Of a stretch of 64,000 nt of DNA, positions 22,401 to 34,106 are shown piece by piece. Source of the stretch: Mucor racemosus (lineage: Eukaryota > Mucoromycota > Mucoromycetes > Mucorales > Mucoraceae). The notes beneath the pieces are model-generated. The model had not been told where the DNA came from, searched no databases, and saw only the letters and a list, made by a program, of their open reading frames with translations. Location of the stretch: contig JAPEHQ010000002.1 of assembly GCA_027405735.1 (NCBI GenBank), positions 3,236,501 to 3,300,500 on the forward strand, read 5' to 3'. Position 1 is the first letter of the stretch, and each line of letters starts with the position of its first letter. The position numbers and the translations under genes were made by a program.

Positions 22401-23879
22401 GTTCATGCGCTGTAATGCTGCTTTTACAATGGCTGAAATGAGCAATTTAGCAGGGTTTTAAATGCACTAAATGATGTGAAGCCTTAAAAATCCTTTTGTA
22501 CGTATGTTTTTTCTCTCTTTTTGTTTTAATTTTCCAAGGATATATTTACTGAGAGTTTATGGATACATACAATCTTATTTATAGAAAGAATAATAATAAA
22601 GACTACTAGTAACATTTATCATGGAGAACGTAGGCTTTATTACTAGAAAAACTAATGGCAAAAGAAAGAACCAAGAGCTTCTAGGTCTTGGTTTAAAAGA
22701 CTATTTATAATAATTACATTTCAATATAAATTAGAAATGGAATTGGTTTCAAAATTGGCTGTTTAATATATAATATCCTCGAAAACCGATATTTACCATT
22801 TGATAAGGCATATCAGACTAACAAGCTGGTATTCTTTTCTTTTATCTGAATACGTATGCTAATATAAGAGACTAATGTTTTTAACATAATAGGTAGCAGT
22901 CGTTATATTAGAGACTGATATTTTTATTTAACTGCATTTTACTGTAAGATCAAATATCATTATTTACTACTGTATTGTTGGGCGTATTTTTGGATTACCA
23001 CTTACCAGATCAAATCGAAGGCAATGATATTTATATGTACTCAATAAAAAGCTAGAACTGGCTACAAACCCACGAACTGTTCCAGAAAAGTGATACAATT
23101 TCAAATGATATAGAAACAAAAAAAAAGAATAATCTAATATCTTGTCTAATAATTATAATAGTTTTGATCGTAGCTATATTTGCAAACAAATCTTTTTACA
23201 GCTGACAATCGTAAACTGAAATAGTAAGTTTAAAGAAGGTTAATTTGTTTAAATTTTATGTGTGATAAAGTAACATCTATAATCTTAGATTTGGCTTGCA
23301 TATAAATTTAAGCAGCAAGTGTTATTTAAGCTTATGCTCGAGCAAAAATCATTGTTGCTGTAAACATTATAATAGCTATAAACATATTTACAAAGGATGA
23401 TAATCGCAAATATATTGGGTCTTGCATGTATTGCTCTACATCAAGAACGTAATTAATTGTATTGCCTATAATAATAATCTATATTAATAAAAGCAAATAT
23501 AATATAAAAACCCATTCCAGTAAAAAATGCAGTGGAATTTTGAGAAAGGCACGATGCTCATATCTCATATGTCATACACAAAACAATTTGTGCCCATACG
23601 ATCAGCTCATTATTATGCTCATCATGGTCAGATTTTATTATTATTATGCACAAATAGAGATAATGATATGCTTATGGGAAATTCTACTATTATGCACGCA
23701 TGGGATTAATGTCATGCACACGGACAGAATTTATAATTCTGCACATACAGGCTTAGCTTTGTGCTCGTGTGCAGTTTTTTTTTTGGGCCCATGTGCATCA
23801 TGTTATCTTTTTAGCCATTATTCAGTGGGCTCAACAACTCATCAGGCCATAGTGTGCAGTCCACCTGGATACAACAAAA
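22401..23879. other. Repeat-rich spacer
   Basis: Contains one copy of a roughly 100-bp direct repeat (listed separately). An open frame at 23462-24028 runs into copy D of family R, and its C-terminal part (VTPGDYINLKAEICTKSF) belongs to that family. The N-terminal part is simple-sequence-like, and no function is assigned. Confidence 0.45.
22678..22775 (+). repeat. Direct repeat Y, copy 1 (partner 26124-26225)
   Basis: CTTCTAGGTCTTGGTTTAAA, then GACTATTTATAA...TTACATTTC and TTCAAAATTGGCTGTTTAAT recur in the same order at 26124-26225 with few differences. The two lie 3.4 kb apart on the same strand. No termini or coding content were recognised. Confidence 0.75.
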
Positions 23880-23950
23880 TCATCTTGCGCAGCACTGTTA
23901 CGCCAGGAGATTATATTAATCTCAAAGCTGAAATATGTACTAAATCATTC

Positions 23951-24305
23951 TGCTACAAAAACGTAATTATAAAAAGCGATGGGAAATACAATTATAACTC
24001 TTCTAAGTTTATTAAAGGTATAAAGTAAAGCAACGATTCATCTACTCGATGGATCGTTGTGGTATTTATATTAAATGTCTAATTCAAATTACTAATGCAG
24101 TAATTTGATCTTCTTGGTTTTAAAGCTGATGGGAAAAGGGATCAGCAATTACTAATCCAGGTTATACAATTATCTATAATTGTTGTTTGTGATTTTAAAT
24201 TATAGTTAAGTTTCTATATTTCATGATCTTGGTTCTCACACCAGATTCATGTTATTCATTATTAATTCAATTTGATGTGTGAAAGACTGCCAGTAGTTCA
24301 CATCA
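23951..24305. mobile_element. LTR-like insertion (355 bp), TG...CA, TSD CATTC
   Basis: In copy B the homologous text is continuous (aaatCATTTaataaaaat). Here CATTC (23946-23950) and CATTC (24306-24310) flank a block starting TGCTACAAAA and ending TTCACATCA. A 5-bp target duplication and TG/CA ends fit a solo LTR. It contains an imperfect 11-bp palindrome near 24032-24059 (CAACGATTCAT/ATGGATCGTTG). No internal coding sequence; no second copy found in the window. Confidence 0.65.
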
Positions 24306-24440
24306 CATTCAATAAAAATAAAGGAAAACTGCTATAAAATGAAAGAGCACACTAAAACTAAAGAACTTTATTATAAGATCGAACCATCTTCTTTTATATT
24401 CACACTCTCTAATTATATGACCTGTTTAAAGGAGTCTATT

Positions 24441-25009
24441 TGTTATGTCAATACTCATCCTATGTCTCACATCCAAGGTCACAGTCTATAATTAGTGTTA
24501 CAGTAAATCAATGTGGATCATTGACTTACATCATATTCTTAGATAGTAAAACCCTAGTAATAGTTATAATTAATGTATATAAATACATCCAAAGGATGTA
24601 TTGTTAATAAAAGTGTAATATTCTTGATGTATCATTCTTAAACCGGATCATGTCAAATCCAAAAAAGTAAACAATAACAGAACCGGAAGTTCCTTAATTA
24701 AATATTAACTATACAATGCTCCTAACAGCATGGTATAGAAGCATGGTATAGAAGCATGATGTAAAGCATGATACACCAGTGCGATATTCCAACATGATAT
24801 ACCAACATAACACATTACTATTAAATAATATCTAAACTACCTTATCACATCATTAATTCCCCAAATCAAATAGTATATAAACCCTATTAATTTCATTCCA
24901 ATAAACGATATCTCTTTACTTGATTAAATTTCTAATTTTATTTAACCTAAAAATATTTTGATAAATCAATTCTGGCAAGATTATTTATATAGACTCTTTT
25001 GTCATTTCA
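24441..25009. mobile_element. Solo LTR (569 bp), TG...CA, TSD CTATT
   Basis: Flanked by CTATT at 24436-24440 and 25010-25014, with the uninterrupted site visible in copy B. The ends are TGTTATGTC and GTCATTTCA, an imperfect inverted terminus. Inside are tandem CATGGTATAGAAG-type 13-mers (about 24730-24780) and a TATA-like AGTATATAAACC near 24882, as expected for U3/promoter sequence. A shorter relative with its own target duplication lies at 51306-51526. No gag/pol sequence is present, so this is an LTR left after recombination. Confidence 0.8.
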
Positions 25010-26123
25010 CTATTTATATATATACATATATCCAATCAAGTCTAGGTGACACACACTAGTTCCACATTCTTGTATAAACGGAGCTTCATAATATAATACA
25101 CAGCAATGTAGAACTTAACATATCAAACTGTGTCGTAATCTTAACCAAGGAATTCACCCAGATCTGTGGATGCAACAAGCACAGGTCGGCCGTAGTGCTT
25201 TTATATATAAATCCTTTAAATTTGTGATTTTATCGACTTTTTTTGAATCCGGTTGTATCATCTTATACTTGTCAAGTTAAATCCGTTATTAGGCTAATAA
25301 TGTTGTAGGTTGTATTTATGCTTTACTAAAAATAAGCCTTTGAATAATTAATAGAAATACTGCCGAATGTTAATTTTTGCGTGAAATTTCGATACCTGCA
25401 TCTTATAGCTGTTTGTAATATTTAAACAACCGCGTCCGAGCTGTCCGGTGATTTTTTCTAGAGATTTAAAGCTTGAAAATATCATTAGATGGCCGCTTCC
25501 GGAGATTGTTCGGCTTTTTTGGATGTTTAGGATACTGATTAAATATTGAGCTGGATTATGTAATATGTAATACTAATAATGAGCGCAGAAGGTATGGTTT
25601 ATCGTAAGTTCTTAATAGGTTATCTGGACATGATGATCATTAGAGTTAGGAACTGTAAGGAATGATGCATACCAACTTTATTTCAATAATGGAATAAGAT
25701 GGAGTGGTTATATTATATATTATATTTAGTCTAAGATGATGTGATATTATTTAAGCTGAACCAATATAAATCTTTACCTGCAATTCACATTGGTTTTTTT
25801 TTTGTTATAAAGAATACTGTATTCTCCCGTTTAATCAATCATCAAAGAATATTCTATCTACTTAACTTTGTCTCCTCCTTGTCGGAACTGGTTCTGGTCA
25901 ATCTATTCCCATCAAAACCTCCTACAACTGGTCTTCCAACTTATGAAATCAAGATTTAACTATCAAATATTGTACCCTATATCCGCGCTCCTAAAACATA
26001 TAAATACATGATCTTTATACTCATAGTTTGACATCTTCATCCCTTTTTTTATAAATATACTTAAATAAATATATCTAGTTCTAATTGTATTTTAGCTGGT
26101 TATCTTAAGTATATGTATAAATA

Positions 26124-26225
26124 CTTCTAGGTCTTGGTTTAAAAGACTATTTATAAGAATTACATTTCGATATGAGTTAGACATGGAATTGGCTTCAAAA
26201 TTGGCTGTTTAATATCTTTGAAAAC
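26124..26225 (+). repeat. Direct repeat Y, copy 2
   Basis: Partner of 22678-22775; see that entry. Confidence 0.75.
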
Positions 26226-26534
26226 CAACACAGTTGTATTTTCTGTGATTCATTAATATTAAGTCATATTGAACGATTATTTGTAGCATTGCCAAAAAAA
26301 AAAAAGAATAAATGCTTCAAGAGTTTTCTGCATATCAGATTATGGAATTTAGTAGCAATGATTGCACTAACTATGCTCTTTGAGCCTATTGATGTTAATC
26401 ATATAAGCATGATTTAAACATAAGTAATTGAAAAGATGCACAAAAACATTATCTATCGATTCAGCCATTATTGAACCTTTAACTGCATTTTCCGTAGAGA
26501 AAACGAGATTTTTGCAATTAAATTAAAGCTGAAC

Positions 26535-26640
26535 ATCTCAGGTACATTGTCATATAATTTTTTCTTGGCGTTATTCAATGGGAAAAAAAGTTGAGGAGGG
26601 ATGAAAAATAAAACTCGATTTTTAAAAGAGAACGTAGTTA
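26535..26640 (-). repeat. Dispersed repeat X, copy 2 (inverted)
   Basis: The reverse complement reads ...TTTTCATCCCTCCTCAACTT, then AAAAATTATATGACAATGTA and CCTGAGATG, matching 3713-3830 in order. Confidence 0.7.
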
Positions 26641-27619
26641 ATTTTACCTGTTTTTAGGTCTTTGATGAGGTTTAAAGTAAATTTGGAAACAAACAACATA
26701 ATGTGACCAATTCATATCTGTTTAGCAGTGTCTAAGGTATATGCGTATCTTTTTATCACGATAAAAAATGTAGATATATGCACAATGTTATTACCTATAA
26801 TGTACGAGTATTGATATATCATGCAATATACGGAAACGATCCTGAATTGATGATAATATACGACAATTACAAGCATTCATATAATATTTACACGTCAAAC
26901 ACAACATATGTAAGGTTTTACATCTGAAAGTACATCCAGAATCAGGAATAACAATTAACAGTTATTTTAATCTAAGACAACTTGAGCCATTATAGGATGC
27001 AGGATCTTGATAAAGGGCATCGTAAGCAGTCTGAAAAAATTTATCACAAATAGTCTAAATTATCGCTGATTGTTATTAACGTGGTGTAGAGGTTTAAAAA
27101 ACATAACTAAAGAGTGTCTGTGTTAAATGGTTTCAAACGACGATAAACAAGCCCACCATATTGTCTATAAATATTTGTCATCGCTTTTGTAAGCGGAAAA
27201 GGAAGGGAGCATCTATTTTAGTGCCAAATATGCCTTCATTTTTTTCACCCACGTTTATTTGGCATATGTGGACCAATTAACGATGAATAGAACGAATGGG
27301 CCTGTTTATCTTTTTTCAGTGAATAAAATTGTTGAGACATCACTTATCAAGACAAAGAAGAAGATAAATGCATTGTAGTGTTATAAAGATAAAACCAATG
27401 AGGAGAACATGGCCAAATTTAAGAAACTTAAGGGTTTTTTTTTCACATTTTTTTTTTTTAATTTGATTCTAAAGGACGTTTGACAAGGAGAGTAATAATG
27501 GTTTGGTTGTATAGATGAGTGTTCAAAAATAAAGGGGAAGAAAGAAGGGGGTATGTAAAAGAATTTAAATTATAATACAAATAAATAGGAAATCAAAGAA
27601 AGTAATAATGGCAAATGGT

Positions 27620-28941
27620 TTACTTCTTTGCTGCCCACCATTTACTTAATTTTTCACCAGCATAGCGACCTGTCTTGATGGTACCTGCAGTGAAAATACC
27701 CTTGATACTTTGAGTGATGGCTGTGCCAGCAATAATTTCTGTAAGACCTATAAACGAGTTTAATATCCAAATGTATTATCCTGGCATAAAACTACAAACC
27801 TCTATTGATATAGTCATTTAAAGCTTCAGATTGAGCAACTTGCTCATAGAGAACAAGCTTATCTTCTGGAATATTCATATTATTTTTACTGGCATATTGC
27901 ATATGTTGTTTGATGACTTTATCGTACAAAGTTTTAGGTAATTTCTTGACCATCAAACCACGGAATCTTGGGTTATAACTTTGTTGAAGTTTACCATCAT
28001 TTAGAGTAGTTACATTTGGCAAATCATCCAATAAACCATGGTAAAGTCTATGAAAGTTCTCCATTTGAGTGCTCACAATATTCTGCACCTTGTTGGGATT
28101 TTCGCCTACAATCATTCTAAAATCACCCTTATAACTGATTCCGGCAATACGATTAAACAATTGTTCTTCAGTAAAATTTTCGGGCAAAGTCAAGAGAGCA
28201 ACACGAACAGCTTCAGTCAAGTTGACTTGATTAGCTAGACGAACTCGAGAATCATCACGGAGAATCTTTACAGGTTTATGCATACGTCCTGCCAAATAAA
28301 GAGTTTCCCAATCAATCAAATCTTTGCAAAGTTTATCAATAGAAACCACACCATATTTGATATTCATGCCATTTACTTGAACATAGGGGTTGAAATAGAC
28401 GCCCGCACCTACTTTTTCTTGTAAAAGAGTAACAGCACCTGAGCCAAGTGTGCGAATTCCTGAATAATGGTGAGGATTTTGTTGCATATTCAAATCATGC
28501 CAATGACCTGGATGACTAACACCAAAAATAAAATCTACCATAGGCTTTTTCTGCACAAGCATAAATTTTTTTCCATTAGCAAAAGCATGTGATATAAATA
28601 TTGTAACTTGTTACCTTCTCATCATAACCAGATTGACGAAATACACCGCTACCATAAGCAATTGCATATCTCACAGGCGCATTAAATTGTGATACAACAT
28701 CCTTTAATTGCTGTTTCAATTCCTCATTAATATTCATGTATTGATTTGTACCAAAATCAGGAGAATCCGGAATATTTGTTGGGTGGAAATGGTGTTGACG
28801 AAGACGTTCGAGTTTAACACGAGTCTCATCCGAGAATAATTGCTTTGCTTTAATGGGCGTTGTTTCTTGTGCAGTCTTTTTTTGCATGGAAGGAGGAAGT
28901 GGTATCTCATTATTAGAGTAGTTGTTGGTTTCCAATGACAT
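27620..28941 (-). CDS. TAM41: Mitochondrial CDP-diacylglycerol synthase (translocator assembly and maintenance protein 41)
   Basis: Converts phosphatidic acid and CTP to CDP-diacylglycerol at the mitochondrial inner membrane, the first step toward cardiolipin (family knowledge). Exons 28615-28941, 27800-28550 and 27620-27747 give 401 aa with a closed frame. Signature sequences: AIAYGSGVFRQSGYDEKKK then MVDFIFGVSHPGHWHDLNM, the GSGVF and D-x-I nucleotidyltransferase motif; LGSGAVTLLQEKVGAGVYFN; KYGVVS; and RGLMVKKLPKTLYDKVIK. The C-terminus TAGTIKTGRYAGEKLSKWW is the amphipathic, Gly-containing tail typical of Tam41. The ATG at 28941 was chosen because it is in frame with the conserved core. 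A mitochondrial presequence is not obvious. Confidence 0.93.
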
Positions 28942-31510
28942 GTATCGAACTGATACAAATACATTGCGAGTATTTGTATTCTTTAATGTAGTTTTAATTG
29001 TGTTCTTTTTGTGTGCGTATGAATAAAATTAGTATATTAAATTACTATTCTATTCTATTAATTTGTACCTTGAGCATCATTTTTGATTTTTTTTAAAAAA
29101 AAAGCTTAAATATAAAAAGAAAGAGAAGAAATTAAAAGAAATGAACCGAGGGTCTCGTCTCCTTAATAAGGTGGAAAAATAGCGATAAACGTCACCGTTT
29201 TCAATGTGAATTAAGCCAAATATGACTGATTGGTTTGTTACCCCAGAATACCCAACTTGATTTGCCATGATTGGCTTAATGGATAATATGTGTTCCATTG
29301 AAAGGGTCCCGCTTATAATGCACCAAGTCCGGGAATTGACTCATTTATAGATTTAAATGAGCGAATTAAATGCTGCTATATTTATAAAAACTTGTTGAAT
29401 TACCATCTTGCTTGATTGAAATGTCTAGAATGTGTTGTTGCATTTGAAACGAAAAAAAAAAAAAAAGTGACTAGAAGCATACACAATTCTTGGCAAATTT
29501 GAATGAAAAGATGTGCTATTTGCCATAAAAGAGAGGCTTACACTATATTAGAGTCACGATAACGCTGATACGGAGAAATATTGCTGAGAGTTACGTTAGT
29601 GATGCCAAAATGTTTTAAATAAATCCAATTTGATACGACTTTTTTTTTTTTTTTTTTTTATTTCTCAAAAAACAAAAAGGTTTTACTTGTAAACAGGCGT
29701 TTTAGTATATATTATTATCCCTTTTCCGAAAGACAAAAAATATCAGCGTATACTACACATGCATTTGAATGTATTCCATTAATTTTTTTCCATCTAACTA
29801 TATTTGCTTTGCTGAAAAAAATCTTTGAAAAAGAAACACCTGATTTTTTTATAAGTGACGGACCAAAATCTTGAGCGTTATACCCAGATAGAATCTGCAA
29901 AAAAAAAAATAAGCACATATTCAAGAAAGTGATTGAATTCAAGGTTTCCTAATCATATTTTATTTACTATATACAAAGCTGCTGAAGATAGCTTGATAGA
30001 ACTGTGGTTACATGGTTAATAATTGATGGAATAGTTTGCACATTTTACTTTTTTTTGAAAATCAACAAAAGATAAGGGTTGTAATGCAATAATGCAGATA
30101 AAATAGCAAAATGCATAATAAATAAAATCCGCAATAAACGAGGTAGCATAAATTTATGTGTATATGAATTGAGACAAATGTTGCCGTCGGCTCTTGCTGT
30201 AGATAGTGAACATCAATTAAATAAGCCCAACAACTTGGGTTGTACAATATTTGGCGTGCTACTACAAATTTAGCTTACCATAGAAACTACGCATTTTAAC
30301 CATTTCCAAAGTTTAAAGGGTTTATTCATATTAAAAAAGCACAAAATATTATACCCAATGTCTGTATATGCTTTTTTTTTTAGGATATTAGCTTCTGGTA
30401 GATGTTTTTTATTTCGAAATAGTTTGGGTATTTGACAGAAAACTATACTATTTGATACGCAAAAGTGCATGTCAGAAATTATGAAAATCAGCTTATTATT
30501 TGTACCTCTTTTATTGCAATTTGATTATTTTGATAAACAACATATTTAAAAACAAAATTCAAAGCCTTTGGAGTACTTTGAAATGCGTTAAAACTTGCAA
30601 CTGTGGAGATGACATGATCCTCCCAGGTACAGGAAACGCGGTTTTTGATAAAATGCTACCTTTTAAAGGGGTTCTTCTACATTTTGTTACACTAACATTT
30701 GACTTGCGAATAAGACATGATACTATGAACATGCTCTTATATACATGGATTTCGAAGCACTTTCAATGTCTATGAATCTCTTATTTTAGGAAATATATCT
30801 AAATATGGATCAAAGATAAAGTAAAAGTAAATTTTGACAGTATGTATTATTAGCTTGGACGAAAGTAATGTGAGTTTGGTATCGTGGGAGCATTAATGCT
30901 GGCCTGTTTCTATATGATAGTACTGTATATGATTTTAAAAATAGTGAATGTTGACTTATTCTGGATTAGCATAGGTATGCAATTATTCATCGTACAGGTG
31001 ATATCCAATAAAAACACTGTTTTCAAAATGAGGATAGTTAACTGATACATCGCTGTTCGTAACATTGATATCTATATACGTATGTATTTTCTATATTTAT
31101 AAAACTAGTGCATGTGAATTGCTTTTATAATTAGAAATTTTAACAGGTATATTTAGTATGATTGCTATAAAATACAATACTCAAACATAATTGTTAATTT
31201 TACTGCTTAATTAATGTATCTTTTGGTAATGATAGTCTTGTTATATTGTGTTTTTGGAATATGAATTGCCTGGAGAAGCACAAGATTAGCCTGTGGCTTT
31301 ATAAGTATGTCATGTACCACGATCACTTTTTACAACTATTTTTTTGTTTTACATATTTGAACATGAAAAGTTATAAATATATCACATCCTCACACGTTAA
31401 CCCTATTCAAAGCAAAATCTGTGTAAGTGTAACATTTTTTGATAAAATATTAAATTGCTTCTTGTGTCAACTACAGTATTTGTCATAAGTCGAATCCCTG
31501 AAAAAAAAAG
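28942..31510. other. 2.6-kb intergenic region, no gene seen
   Basis: AT-rich with homopolymer runs (an A run near 29455, a T run near 29640-29660). Several 60-90-residue frames are open on both strands, none with recognisable motifs or codon bias. The left end must contain the TAM41 promoter. Confidence 0.5.
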
Positions 31511-31518
31511 TATAAATA
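31511..31518 (+). promoter_or_regulatory. TATA box of the small secreted protein gene
   Basis: TATAAATA lies about 70 bp upstream of the start codon at 31580. It is followed by a pyrimidine-rich stretch (CATCTTTTTCTCTCTCTCCT) like a strong fungal transcription start region. The arrangement suggests a highly expressed gene (inference). Confidence 0.65.
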
Positions 31519-31579
31519 CTGTATTAGATTTCAGGTTTTGATTTAATCTTCATCTTTTTCTCTCTCTCCTACACAAAAA

Positions 31580-31837
31580 ATGAAGTTCTCTATTATCATC
31601 GCTGGTCTTTTCTCTGCCATGGTCGTCAAGGCCGCTGTTTACGAAATCAATTTCAGTAGCAACAAAGATGCTTTGGCCTGTCAAACCAAAGACATCCAGT
31701 ACATTACCAAGGTTTCTGATGGCAATTGCCTTACTGGTTCCCAACTCGTTTTAACCAATACCAAGGCCTGTAGTCCTTCTATTATTGAACAATTCGATGC
31801 TGTCTGTCCTACTCTTGTTTCCAGAAAGTGTACCTAA
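31580..31837 (+). CDS. Small cysteine-containing secreted protein (85 aa)
   Basis: Single exon. Residues 1-18 (MKFSIIIAGLFSAMVVKA) form a clear signal peptide with likely cleavage before AVYEINF. The mature part of about 67 residues has five cysteines (LACQ, GNCL, KACS, AVCP, RKCT) and ends one residue after the last. The combination of strong TATA, C-ending codons (AAC, ACC, GCC, CTC) and an AATAAA signal at 31882 suggests strong expression. No family is recognised: it could be a cell-wall, effector-like or developmental small secreted protein. An odd cysteine count leaves one unpaired or the protein dimeric. Confidence 0.8.
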   Translation: MKFSIIIAGLFSAMVVKAAVYEINFSSNKDALACQTKDIQYITKVSDGNCLTGSQLVLTNTKACSPSIIEQFDAVCPTLVSRKCT

Positions 31838-32418
31838 GCAATACACTCAATAGCAATAATAATTCTATTATATCTACAGTCAATAAAACTTGATTTTATG
31901 TTATAAAATTATTTCTATCGATAGCATTGGGATTCTGTAAATGAGCCATCTTGTGGGTTTCATTATAGTACCTGTGTAGCCTTGTGCAACAATTTTTATT
32001 AGCTGTAAAATAGCCCAATAATACATTACATACATACAAAATATGAAATCAAAAGGTATAGTAAACTATGTATTTATAGAATGTTGGATAAAAAAAAGCA
32101 GAATTCGTCCTTTTTTGCAGAATTTTATGTAGTTTATATTTATATTTATGCATGTATCATGTAAATCATGATCAACAAATGCTATCGTGTATTTGTAGAG
32201 AGTATCATTCTTTTTAAAAATCATAAAATATTCTGTAATGTATGCCACTATTTTAAAATTTACTGGTAAATTCACCGGTGTTTTCTTCAAATGCTTTAAC
32301 TAAACCGCTTTATAGAGCCATCCAAAAGTCCCTTGTTGATGTATATTTCGAACTCCAATGTAGATTTTATATCTCCATTGAGGCTCATTTCGTTCATTTC
32401 TTCTTCTTTGCCATTGAT
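31838..32418. other. Intergenic
   Basis: 3' UTR of the secreted-protein gene (AATAAA at 31882) and the promoter of the next gene. An in-frame ATG at 32278 upstream of 32419 is judged less likely as start. Confidence 0.5.
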
Positions 32419-32881
32419 ATGAGTGACCGAGAAGAACAACAGCAACAAGTTGCAGTAGAAACAACATCTCTGCTTCCAACTACAACACATGAGAGTACAC
32501 ATCAAGGTAGCCAAAGAAAAGACTGGAAATACTATTTAGTTTGGTTTTGGAGGTTTTGTATATTTGCCGTTACAGGTTCTTCCAGCGTTCACGTAACAAG
32601 ATTAGTTTTGAAATTGTTTGGTTGTCCTAGTAAGTTTTCATTTAATCCATGGGAAAATATGTAAAACTAACAAATTTATAGGCAATACATGGTATTATTA
32701 TGTAGCATTCTTTTTTGCTGAACTTGTTGTATACACAATCATGATTGTCCTTATCGGTTCTTTGTTATTCCAGTGGAGATTCTTTTGTTTGGTAGCCTTT
32801 AAAATGTGGTCTTGGATACTACCACACAAATTGAAAGTTTGGTGCTATGAACATCTTCATAGCCACAGAATAACTCTATAA
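32419..32881 (+). CDS. Small two-helix membrane protein, DUF6787-like
   Basis: Exons 32419-32629 and 32682-32881, 136 aa, GT/AG intron, closed frame. The N-terminus is polar and Gln/Thr-rich (about 1-38). A first membrane-associated segment follows (YYLVWFWRFCIFAVTGSSSV), then a longer hydrophobic helix (VAFFFAELVVYTIMIVLIGS) and a basic amphipathic C-terminus (FKMWSWILPHKLKVWCYEHL). The pattern TGSSS...V-x2-L...G...YY...P/E-x-V-Y...GSL resembles from memory the fungal DUF6787 family of unknown function. Localisation is not predictable. The frame in exon 1 extends upstream to an ATG at 32278, which would add 47 residues of unlikely composition. Confidence 0.6.
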
Positions 32882-33284
32882 AGAGTTACTATCCCCCCCC
32901 CTCCCCTACTATTATTATTATTATTATTATTTGTTGCATTCTCTCAGTTTTCAATACCATATGAAAACTTAATAAAATATATTACATTATACTCAAGAAC
33001 TAGTTTTTAAATAGAGAGCATAAATTGTATTCTTAGTACATTTGTACATTTATAAATACATTTATGAATCAATTACTGATTCTCGTACTTCTTTAGATAT
33101 ATTACTACAGCAAGAAAATGATGTAATGTAAACTACTTTGCCACAATTTGTCTCTACTGTAGTGTAACCTAGGGCAAGGTAAAACCATTCTTTTGACTCA
33201 TACAGATCACCCGAATTCAGCATTTTATTATAAAATCATATTGCACAAAATTTGCTACTCTATTTTCTTTTTTAAATACTAACA
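32882..33284. other. Intergenic spacer
   Basis: Contains a C-rich tract followed by an ATT microsatellite (about 32893-32930), and the promoter of the following gene. No gene seen. Confidence 0.5.
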
Positions 33285-34106
33285 ATGAAAGCTATTAACA
33301 ACAACAATATCAACAACAACAAGAAAATTACCAACAAGAGTTATGGTATCCTCTCATTAAGGGGTGGTGTGTTCATGGGCGCTTTTGGATCTATTGTGAG
33401 TCTTTTCTAAAATATATACATATATCGTACATTTATTAATTATTGCGTTATTGTAAACTCAAGGCGCTTACCCCTCTTGTTCCCTTTTGTAAGTTACTGA
33501 ATTATATTATCTATATACATATGTACTAATCTAATACCCATATCCTTATTACAGCAACTTCATCAAATGATTATGTTTCGAGATATTTCTCTTTCCGTTT
33601 GCCTGGTATCAAATCTCCATTTGATGGATTAATCGCAATCTCATTTGTAATGAACGCTGTTGGAATGCTGGGATGTTACAAGGTACGCATTTACTAATAT
33701 ATATAACATATTTATTAAATATTTTCATTCGTATACAATTAGAAATCAAGAAAACTGATCAAGTATCACAAATACTACTGCTATTACGAATCAGTATGTA
33801 CGCCTCTAGTGATTTTCCAATCATTATTATGCAGTTATTGGAATATAGGAGCTATTCTTAAAGAAAAGAATGCAACTTGGGAGTCATTCAGGGTTGCTAT
33901 GAAAGAGGAATACGGTAGATTTGTTTTTATAGGTTTTGCAACATTTATGGGCACCTGTTGTGCACAATTGGTAAGAACATTTTGCATGGTTTTGCGCCAT
34001 TCAACAATGATCTAACTGTCCAAAATTGTAGGTTTATGCTTCATACGTAACTCGCCAGTATGAGAAATTTTTGGAATTAGAAGCTTCTGCTGAGGAAGAG
34101 AAATAA
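33285..34106 (+). CDS. Small multi-pass membrane protein of unknown function
   Basis: Five exons: 33285-33395, 33464-33488, 33555-33682, 33743-33970 and 34032-34106. They total 567 nt (188 aa) with all phases consistent, including a 25-bp exon (ALTPLVPF). The N-terminus is Asn/Lys-rich. Hydrophobic segments are GILSLRGGVFMGAFGSIALT, FDGLIAISFVMNAVGMLGCY, CTPLVIFQSLLCSYWNIGAI and FVFIGFATFMGTCCAQLVYA, with a charged C-terminal helix (FLELEASAEEEK). Conserved introns and frame make it a real gene, but no family is recognised. A peroxisomal or mitochondrial membrane protein is possible; this is not supported further. Confidence 0.72.

Larger units (their letters stand above)
23880..25190 (+). 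repeat. Repeat family R, copy D (fragment) carrying two insertions
   Basis: Matches the reverse complement of 49030-49400 in pieces. These are 23888-23950 (TTACGCCAGGAGATTATAT...), 24306-24440 (AATAAAAATAAAGGAAAACT...) and 25010-25181 (CCAATCAAGTCTAGGTGACA...CAGATCTGTGGATGCAACAA). The pieces are separated by two insertions absent from copy B, annotated as mobile elements. The homology stops sharply after GATGCAACAA. Confidence 0.8.
25191..27619. other. Gene-poor spacer with repeat fragments
   Basis: No supported gene. Holds direct repeat Y copy 2 (26124-26225) and dispersed repeat X copy 2 (26535-26640). About 55 bp near 26228-26285 (AGTTGTATTTTCTGTGATTC...TCATATTGAACGAT) also occurs at 50543-50600. 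The 72-residue frame at 25741-25959 is not convincing. Confidence 0.5.
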
